A stretch of DNA of 52,778 bases from a virus. The notes under the pieces were generated by a model. It made no database searches and was not told the DNA's origin. It was given only the letters and a program-made list of their open reading frames with translations. The stretch is taken from positions 1 to 52,778 of IMG/VR virus record IMGVR_UViG_3300021375_001117. One strand, given 5' to 3'. Of the stretch, positions 47,163-52,778 are shown piece after piece; the first letter of the stretch is position 1, and each line of letters begins with the position of its first letter. The position numbers were made by a program, and so were the translations under genes.

Positions 47163-47958
47163 CAACGATAAAATAATTTTAGTTAGTTTACAAAGATCCG
47201 GAAGTACAAAGTTATCTGTAATCTTAAATCATACACTTATGACCAAGTATCCATTTTACTTTAACAATTCTTTTTTAAAACCTTTTTATGGAGGTGCTGA
47301 CAAGTACGGTAAATTTGAATTGCCTACTCTTATAAAAGTTCAAAAAGGATTAGAATGGTTACATCCACAGAAAATGACTAGTAGATTTACATACACTATA
47401 AAAGGAGATTTAGTTGACGTTAGGTATGGAGATGAAACCAATTCTGGATTGGCTGAATTACCTACAAGATGCGAGTTTTTAAAGTATTTTGCGATAAATA
47501 ATATGCACCAACATTACAAACATATAGTGTCAGGATTTCAAGATAGAGAGACATTATCACAATTTAAACAGCAAGGCTATAGATTAATTGGTACATACAG
47601 ACAAAATAAATGGCATCAATTTTTAAGTTATAACATAGCAAAACACTCAAGATTTATATATTACAAAAACGAAACGTTACAAGAAGTACAGAAACAAATA
47701 AGGCTCACAGAAGACGACATAGTGTACTTTAAGGAACATTTAGATAAGTACGATAGTATTAAGGATATACTAGATGAAGAAATTACTTATGAAGAGATTA
47801 CAACCGACATCGACAAGGTGTCCCACACACTAAACACAGACTTAATCGAGGACGATGATTTTATTGCAAGTCAAAAAATCAATTCCGTTTCTAGAAGTAA
47901 TTTGTTTGCAAACATAGATGAAGCAAAGGAGTTATTCGATTGGCAGGTAAAATATTAG
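47155..47958 (+). CDS. Sulfotransferase-like protein
   Basis: 267 residues. The start IILVSLQRSGSTKLSVIL near 7-24 matches the 5'-phosphosulfate binding loop of PAPS-dependent sulfotransferases, and RLIGTYRQNKWHQFLSYNIA near 141-160 the 3'-phosphate binding RxxxxxxxS element. The rest is divergent, as usual. It would transfer sulfate from PAPS to a glycan or other acceptor. An APS-kinase-like domain encoded at 17351-18127 could supply PAPS. Overlaps Nudix by 8 bases. Confidence 0.6.
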   Translation: MDNNDKIILVSLQRSGSTKLSVILNHTLMTKYPFYFNNSFLKPFYGGADKYGKFELPTLIKVQKGLEWLHPQKMTSRFTYTIKGDLVDVRYGDETNSGLAELPTRCEFLKYFAINNMHQHYKHIVSGFQDRETLSQFKQQGYRLIGTYRQNKWHQFLSYNIAKHSRFIYYKNETLQEVQKQIRLTEDDIVYFKEHLDKYDSIKDILDEEITYEEITTDIDKVSHTLNTDLIEDDDFIASQKINSVSRSNLFANIDEAKELFDWQVKY

Positions 47959-48566
47959 ACTTTAAACTGATTAGGTTTAAAGAAAGTTTAGAAAAGTTTA
48001 ACAAAACAAATGTTATACCAGACGAATATCTCACGGGTATTTTAAATATAGAAAACTTAAAGGAACATTATTATTCAGACTTGTCAGACGGTTATAAAAA
48101 AATATTTGCTAACTTACAGAGAAAACTTACAGGTAAATTAAGAAAAGATAAACATAATTTGCACGAAACATTCTCTGAAGAGTATGCTACTTTGATGCAA
48201 AATTTAAGAACTAAAAAAGACATATTTGTATTTCCTTCTCTTATGAAAAAATATAGAAAGGATATTAATCCAGCAAGAGCATTGTACTTTGAAATATCAA
48301 ATCTAATGTTACATTTTAATAGTGACGATGAAAGACATATTTGGTTACTAGGATTGTTTAAAGAAAATACTTGGAGACAAGAACTTATTCACAGTTGCTT
48401 ATTAGATGTACAAAACATAGACAGTTTAATATCTAAATATTTCCATCATATGAAAAAAGAAGGTAATGTAAGCCTAGAAATGTTACACATTATAGAAATA
48501 CGAAAAGACTTAAAAACTTATGTTGGCGTGTTCGATGACTTCTCACACTTTGATTACGGCGACTAA
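47940..48566 (+). CDS. Hypothetical protein, 208 aa, TTG start
   Basis: The only good start is TTG at 47940 with AAGGAG nine bases upstream, inside the end of the sulfotransferase-like gene (19-base overlap). Basic helical protein (FANLQRKLTGKLRKDKHNLH; FEISNLMLHFNSDDERHIW). Not recognised. Its TAA abuts the stop of the convergent cyclase gene with no terminator between. Confidence 0.58.
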   Translation: MAGKILDFKLIRFKESLEKFNKTNVIPDEYLTGILNIENLKEHYYSDLSDGYKKIFANLQRKLTGKLRKDKHNLHETFSEEYATLMQNLRTKKDIFVFPSLMKKYRKDINPARALYFEISNLMLHFNSDDERHIWLLGLFKENTWRQELIHSCLLDVQNIDSLISKYFHHMKKEGNVSLEMLHIIEIRKDLKTYVGVFDDFSHFDYGD

Positions 48567-50471
48567 TTACTTGTAAAGTTTACGTTGTTCGCCATCGAAT
48601 AACGGTGTATACATTCTAACAGGAATTTCTTTACCTTTTACTTTAATTTCACCTAAATTACCAAATGCTATATCAGGGCATTGCATATAAGTAAACTCAG
48701 AAACAATAATTGGAACATCTTCTGCTCTAGTTTGTGCTTCTAATCTAGCACCTAAGTTTACAGCATCGCCAACAACACTATAATCCATTCTTGCTTCACT
48801 GCCCATATTACCTACAATACAAGGACCTGTGTTTACACCTGTGCCAAATTTTACTCTAGGTAAGCCACGTTCTTCCATTTCTTTTTCTAATTCGTCACCT
48901 AATAGTTCGATTTCCATTGCTGTTTTAACTGCCAACTCGGCGTGATTATCACAAGGTATTGGAGCATTCCAGAATGCCATAATACAGTCTCCCATATACT
49001 TGTCTATTGTTCCGCCGTTAGCAAGTACAATTTTTGTCATCTTATCTAAGAATTCATTTATAAGTTCTACTAATCCTTCTGGATCATCTTCCTTCATATA
49101 TTTTTCTGATATAGGAGTAAAGCCAACTATGTCAGCAAACATAAAACTCATCTCTTTTCTATCACCGCCTAGTGTCATTAAACTAGGATCTTTTACAATC
49201 ATATCTACATACTCTGGAGATATATAGTTTCCGAATTGTCCTTTAATTTGTTGTCGTAATTTAAACTGTTCATAGAAATTATTAAATGCTGATTGTGTAA
49301 ATACCAAAAATGAACTTAGTACTGGAAATGTTGCGTCAAGTAACACCAAACTGCTGGTGTACCTATACACACTAAAGTATGCTATAGCACCCATTATAAT
49401 TAAAGATATAGGAGCACTTGCCCATATAGGTGCTCTTTTAACTACGAGTGTGATTAACAGCATACTCATTAAAGCAACTAAGACTTCATATAACGCACTC
49501 AAATCGCTTCTTTGTATATTTGATCCATCAATAAAATTCTGTAGCATAGCGGCTTGTATGTGCTGTGGATAGAGGTTGCCTCTTGGAGTAGGTACAGGGT
49601 TAGCAATACCTTCTGCTGTAACACCTACTATAACAAACTTACCTGCTAAATCTGGTATACTTTCTGCACCCTCATATTCTATTTCTGTAAATTGGTTGTT
49701 GAATCTTATATATGCTGTGCCGTCTGGTTGTGTTATAATTGGTTGGTAGCCTTTAACTGTAATTTCTTGTACGCCTATTTCATTTGTTTTGACTATATAA
49801 CTTTTGTTACCTGTTTTAACTCTCAACATTTCTACAGCAAAAGAGGGATAAATTTTCTCACCCACAGTAATTGCTAATGGGTATGTTCTTGTTTGATTAT
49901 CTGGTTGTGGTGCAGAAGCATTTACTCCTTTACCGTTACTTGCTGATTCTAATGTATCAACATTAGTAACCAAGTTTGGCCACTTTAACAAATAATCTTT
50001 TGCTGGAACTGGCCCTATTGTGCCTGTGCCTATATGAGGTCCAGATGACTTTACGCCTTTTACACTTGGTGTTTGGCTTAGTACATTGTAGTTTACAGGA
50101 TTACGTCTAGCACCTGGAACGTTCATTACGTTCTGTTTCATCATACCTGAAAAACTTTCATCGCCTTGAAATCTATCTGCTTCTGGAAACATAATAGTCC
50201 AGCCTAATACACCACCATTTTTCATAGCAACGTCTACTACCAATTGAGCATAGTATTGTCTTGGGAAAGGGTACTGTCCGTATTTTGCTAAACTTTTTTC
50301 GCCAATGTTTATTAATACAACATCATTGCTTTGTACTAATTCATCTAATTGTTGATAACTGTCAAAAACTTGACCACGTAAACTTTGTAATGCTGTGGGA
50401 TCTATTATTCTTAAACCAAGCAATAATAAAATTGATACTGCAACTGCATACCCACTATATAACCATTTCAT
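48567..50471 (-). CDS. Membrane adenylate cyclase, class III, with CHASE2 sensor
   Basis: I start at ATG 50471 (MKWLYSGYAVAVSILLL), 5 bp after a late promoter; the ATG at 50504 would lie in the FNR gene. 634 residues: TM1 (about 4-22), a periplasmic CHASE2-type domain (FDSYQQL..., LINIGEKSLAKYGQYPFPR, FVIVGVTAEG), three TM helices (about 325-400), then the catalytic domain with MFADIVGFT (metal Asp, about 446), TIDKYMGDCIMAFWNAP (Lys for adenine and second metal Asp, about 495) and MDYSVVGDAVNLGARLEAQT (adenine Asp, transition-state Asn and Arg, 560-576). All catalytic residues are kept and the Lys/Asp pair predicts ATP as substrate. Phage copy is very unusual. Confidence 0.92.
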   Translation of the reverse strand: MKWLYSGYAVAVSILLLLGLRIIDPTALQSLRGQVFDSYQQLDELVQSNDVVLINIGEKSLAKYGQYPFPRQYYAQLVVDVAMKNGGVLGWTIMFPEADRFQGDESFSGMMKQNVMNVPGARRNPVNYNVLSQTPSVKGVKSSGPHIGTGTIGPVPAKDYLLKWPNLVTNVDTLESASNGKGVNASAPQPDNQTRTYPLAITVGEKIYPSFAVEMLRVKTGNKSYIVKTNEIGVQEITVKGYQPIITQPDGTAYIRFNNQFTEIEYEGAESIPDLAGKFVIVGVTAEGIANPVPTPRGNLYPQHIQAAMLQNFIDGSNIQRSDLSALYEVLVALMSMLLITLVVKRAPIWASAPISLIIMGAIAYFSVYRYTSSLVLLDATFPVLSSFLVFTQSAFNNFYEQFKLRQQIKGQFGNYISPEYVDMIVKDPSLMTLGGDRKEMSFMFADIVGFTPISEKYMKEDDPEGLVELINEFLDKMTKIVLANGGTIDKYMGDCIMAFWNAPIPCDNHAELAVKTAMEIELLGDELEKEMEERGLPRVKFGTGVNTGPCIVGNMGSEARMDYSVVGDAVNLGARLEAQTRAEDVPIIVSEFTYMQCPDIAFGNLGEIKVKGKEIPVRMYTPLFDGEQRKLYK

Positions 50472-50476
50472 ATTAA

Positions 50477-50484
50477 TATTTATT
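50477..50484 (-). promoter_or_regulatory. Late promoter of the cyclase, leaderless type
   Basis: AATAAATA, TTAAT, ATG at 50471 (minus strand), within the 16-base gap after the reductase stop. Confidence 0.68.
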
Positions 50485-50487
50485 GAC

Positions 50488-51204
50488 TTACCCTGCAAAT
50501 GCACGTTCTAACATAAAGTCTCCATTCTCACCTGTATTGCCTTCTTGCCAATCTAACTCTGAAAAATATTCTCTACATTCTTTGTTCATTTCAGGAGAAC
50601 CACACGCCATTACTACATCTAAATCTTTTCTAAATGTTCTTTCTAATGTAGGTTCAATGTAATCCCAAAATCTTCCTGGTCTGTCAAAATCTTCTCTGGT
50701 TACAGTTGAAATATATCTAAACTTAAACATATTTTGTAGTATTGCTAATCTCGAATTGTATGCCAATTCGTTTTTGGTTCTCACAGTATGAAACAAGTAA
50801 ACATTTTTAAATTTATTATAAGTTTCTATATCATTAACAATACTCATAAAAGGTGCAAGTCCTGTGCCTGTGCTGAGCATAATTAAGTTAGGCTTTGCGT
50901 GTACATAATCAATACATAAACTGCCTGTTGTTTTAGGATTTACTATTACTTCGTCTCCAACTTTTAAATGCTGTAAGCGACTTGTAAGAGGTCCGTCGGG
51001 TACCTTTATGCTTAAGAACTCTAAGTAATCTTCATAATTTGTACTTACTATGCTGTATGCTCTAAGTATAGGTCGAGGCTCAACATCTAATCCAATCATA
51101 GCAAATTCGCCATTTTTAAATCTAAATGTGTTGCTTCTTGTTGTTTTAAAACTGAATAGCCTATCCGAATAGTGGGTTACTTCAATAACTATTTCTTTAT
51201 TCAT
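50488..51204 (-). CDS. Ferredoxin/flavodoxin-NADP+ reductase
   Basis: 238 residues, the length of bacterial Fpr (about 250). FAD domain: RAYSIVS near 49 (RxYS) and PDGPLTSRLQHLKVGDEVIV near 69; NADP domain: LSTGTGLAPFMSI near 110, FHTVRTKNEL, VMACGSPEMNKECRE near 199 and the C-terminal GDFMLERAFAG. Moves electrons between NADPH and ferredoxin or flavodoxin, for example for radical-enzyme activation or iron-sulfur and oxygenase chemistry. Starts 5 bp after ATTAAATA, so it is a phage late gene. Confidence 0.92.
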   Translation of the reverse strand: MNKEIVIEVTHYSDRLFSFKTTRSNTFRFKNGEFAMIGLDVEPRPILRAYSIVSTNYEDYLEFLSIKVPDGPLTSRLQHLKVGDEVIVNPKTTGSLCIDYVHAKPNLIMLSTGTGLAPFMSIVNDIETYNKFKNVYLFHTVRTKNELAYNSRLAILQNMFKFRYISTVTREDFDRPGRFWDYIEPTLERTFRKDLDVVMACGSPEMNKECREYFSELDWQEGNTGENGDFMLERAFAG

Positions 51205-51209
51205 AATGC

Positions 51210-51217
51210 TATTTAAT
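51210..51217 (-). promoter_or_regulatory. Late promoter of the reductase, leaderless type
   Basis: ATTAAATA, GCATT, ATG at 51204 (minus strand). Confidence 0.6.
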
Positions 51218-51222
51218 TTGTT

Positions 51223-52626
51223 TTAATGTAAGATTGCTGAAAAGCCTGGCAAATTATTTCCTGCCATATGACTTGGTGCGTGATATTGAAATTCATAATC
51301 TAAACTTGAAAAAGGTTTTCTACTTACAATAATCTTTCCGTCTGGTGTAATATCTATTTTTGCTAACTCGGCTCTAGCATTTTGTAAGATATTTTTAATC
51401 ATATTATTGTATTTGTCTTTCTTGTCTATTGTTTTTGCATCTGCTAAAAATCCTGTTCCTAATATATAGGTCATAATGTTTGCACCTGCTGTGCCTTTAC
51501 TGGCGTCCCAACTAGGCTTTCCTGCTTGTTTGGCTTTGGGTTTTATTTCTGTAAGTCCCATATAAAATTTGTGGTCTGCTGGCATTCCTCGAGGTTTGTA
51601 GTTTTCTGCTTGGTCATCATTACCTGACATACTTATAGGGTATACTGCTTTTAAAAAGTCGCCATAATCATTAAACGTTTCGGAATACTCTATTAAATCT
51701 TGAAAGGTAAATGAATCTTTGCCTATTACTAACGACATTGATTTGTGTTCAGGCGTGTCTGCTTGTTCACTACCTGCAATAATTTTATCAACATTTTTTC
51801 CTTCTGTGTCAACAAATGCTCTAAAAAACTTATGTACTCTTTCGTCGTCGGCATCCATTTCAATAGTGCCGGCTTCTGCTTCATCTCTAAACTTATCCAT
51901 ATATTCTTTAATTGCTTTAAAACTTGTACCACTACCACTAGCACTTTTAACACTCACAGGCATACCTGCAATAATTACATCTGCTAACATTTCATTACCT
52001 GGAGGGAAGTCTATACTTTCTGAGTCTTGTGCTAACATTAAGGGAGTAAGTATCTCTCCAAAATCAACACCTGTTTGCCTAACGTCATTGGGATCAATTA
52101 ATTGCATAACACCTTCATCAACTTCTGTTTGTTCCTCTAATGCGACTTCTACTAGTTGTAACAAGAATTCTAGTAATGCCTCATCTTGAATTAATGTTGG
52201 AAGATTTGTTTTTAAATAATTACCTAACTCTTTTTTGTTTAAACTTTTGCCTGCTAGTCCTAAGTTTTTTGGTGTAAGTGATTTTATACCAACTTTAGAA
52301 TTTTGCCTAAGAGCAACAAGTCCAATAAGTTCTTGTCCTGCTAAATCTAAATCTTCAAAATCAACAGGGAAAGTAATTTTAAAAGATTGAGAATACATAC
52401 CACTCAATGCTGGTGCATCATCAAAATTTATACCAATGCCTTGTTCAGTAAACAACCTAACAATCTCTTCTGCATTGTTGTTGATTCTGATGTGTCTTAT
52501 TTTACTAACTCTTGCAACTGACGGTGCTCTTGCTTCTAACCCTAATTTAACAAAAAAAGCCTGTGCTTTATTATAGACTTTAGTCTCAGGTGTTGCCGCT
52601 TCTTGTACTAGTTCATCAAATTGCAT
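51223..52626 (-). CDS. Large hypothetical protein with nuclease-like patch, 467 aa
   Basis: Not assigned. Mixed alpha/beta. The stretch GNEMLADVIIAGMPVSVKS followed by ASGSGTSFKAIKEYMDK near 210-245 resembles a PD-(D/E)xK-type core (D, then xVK) and may mark a restriction-endonuclease-like fold. C-terminal YHAPSHMAGNNLPGFSAILH looks conserved. Leaderless late gene. A virion-associated DNA-processing or structural function is inference. Confidence 0.6.
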   Translation of the reverse strand: MQFDELVQEAATPETKVYNKAQAFFVKLGLEARAPSVARVSKIRHIRINNNAEEIVRLFTEQGIGINFDDAPALSGMYSQSFKITFPVDFEDLDLAGQELIGLVALRQNSKVGIKSLTPKNLGLAGKSLNKKELGNYLKTNLPTLIQDEALLEFLLQLVEVALEEQTEVDEGVMQLIDPNDVRQTGVDFGEILTPLMLAQDSESIDFPPGNEMLADVIIAGMPVSVKSASGSGTSFKAIKEYMDKFRDEAEAGTIEMDADDERVHKFFRAFVDTEGKNVDKIIAGSEQADTPEHKSMSLVIGKDSFTFQDLIEYSETFNDYGDFLKAVYPISMSGNDDQAENYKPRGMPADHKFYMGLTEIKPKAKQAGKPSWDASKGTAGANIMTYILGTGFLADAKTIDKKDKYNNMIKNILQNARAELAKIDITPDGKIIVSRKPFSSLDYEFQYHAPSHMAGNNLPGFSAILH

Positions 52627-52631
52627 AACTG

Positions 52632-52639
52632 TATTTATC
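52632..52639 (-). promoter_or_regulatory. Late promoter, leaderless type
   Basis: GATAAATA, CAGTT, ATG at 52626 (minus strand); the octamer overlaps the TAA of the upstream gene. Confidence 0.75.
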
Positions 52640-52778
52640 GTTTATTACAAGTGTCTTTGGCTTGATTAAGTAACCTAAAGTTATTTGCAACTACTATAGA
52701 ATATAACATATTAGTATCGTTTAGTTCCTCTGGTGACACAGTTTTATAATAATCGTTATACAATAAGCCAGGCAGAAG
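52635..52778 (-). CDS. Partial gene, C-terminal 47 residues (enters from right edge)
   Basis: Read by hand from the right edge: the frame LLPGLLYNDYYKTVSPEELN runs to TAA at 52635-52637 (end NQAKDTCNKR). Too short to recognise. Its stop codon is inside the late promoter octamer of the next gene. Confidence 0.6.
   Translation of the reverse strand, partial: LLPGLLYNDYYKTVSPEELNDTNMLYSIVVANNFRLLNQAKDTCNKR

Noticed and set aside
50471-50504. Upstream ATG (50504) for the cyclase
   Set aside because: It would start inside the reductase gene and read through the late promoter; ATG 50471 has the standard 5-bp spacing and starts at the membrane segment.
51719-52189. Plus-strand open frame of 156 codons
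   Set aside because: Antisense to the late gene at 51223-52626, Ser/Cys-rich shadow without a start signal.
48567-52626. Host DNA contamination or assembly chimera explaining cyclase and reductase
   Set aside because: Both genes start 5 bp after phage late octamers and lie among phage-type genes on the same strand.
1-52778. CRISPR arrays, tRNA genes, integrase or attachment sites
   Set aside because: I saw no regularly spaced repeats, no cloverleaf-like gaps (intergenic spaces are under about 130 bases) and no recombinase gene.

Overview
The window is a stretch of a large T4-like myovirus genome. It is A+T-rich by eye, with densely packed and mostly minus-strand genes. It carries T4-type replication/recombination genes (gp41 helicase, gp61 primase, UvsW, UvsX, gp32) and morphogenesis genes (gp17, gp16, gp4, gp18, gp19, gp54-like, gp14-like, gp15, a gene 1-type dNMP kinase). 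Many other genes resemble conserved hypotheticals of marine T4-like phages. The host is most likely a marine Gram-negative proteobacterium: five promoters match the sigma-70 consensus (TTGACA/T, 16-17 bp spacer, TATAAT or TAAAAT), Shine-Dalgarno sites are classical, and the phage encodes an outer-membrane receptor. I cannot name the host species. No tRNA, CRISPR array or integrase was seen, and no stretch over 300 bases lacks a gene.

Layout. 1-9.9 kb (minus): an amidoligase-like protein cut by the left edge, a basic protein, a holin-like protein, two highly expressed small structural proteins with their own terminators, a ParB-like protein, a 2OG-Fe(II) oxygenase, a ligase-like nucleotidyltransferase and large unknowns. 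9.9-12.3 kb: helicase and primase. 12.3-13.6 kb: a virion-like protein and a divergent plus-strand gene. 13.6-20.9 kb: one long overlapping operon headed by uvsW, with a kinase-nucleotidyltransferase fusion, MazG, MetK, APRT, and a set of small genes ending in a miniature DnaE-like protein. 21-22 kb: an AAA+ ATPase with its own promoter and terminator. 22-27.7 kb: the gp32-uvsX operon, continuing through a uvsY-like gene into a TonB-dependent receptor and a ribosomal protein bL33 homologue. 27.8-43.9 kb: packaging, tail, neck and head-associated genes. 44-48.6 kb (plus): gp14-like, gp15, Nudix, a sulfotransferase-like protein and unknowns. 48.6-52.8 kb (minus): a CHASE2 class III adenylate cyclase, a ferredoxin/flavodoxin-NADP reductase, a large unknown and a partial gene.

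Two points stand out. First, late promoters (octamer close to GATAAATA) sit at a fixed distance from genes. In eleven cases exactly 5 bp separate the octamer from ATG, which puts the T4-type late start site on the A of ATG and predicts leaderless mRNAs. Abundant structural genes instead have a leader, a Shine-Dalgarno site and often a 5'-terminal hairpin. Second, the phage carries unusual cargo wired into its own regulation: a TonB-dependent receptor, bL33, a membrane adenylate cyclase, an NADP reductase, MetK/APRT/MazG, and a possible sulfur-activation/sulfotransfer pair. Together these suggest rewiring of the host envelope, ribosome, second messenger and redox/one-carbon metabolism during infection.
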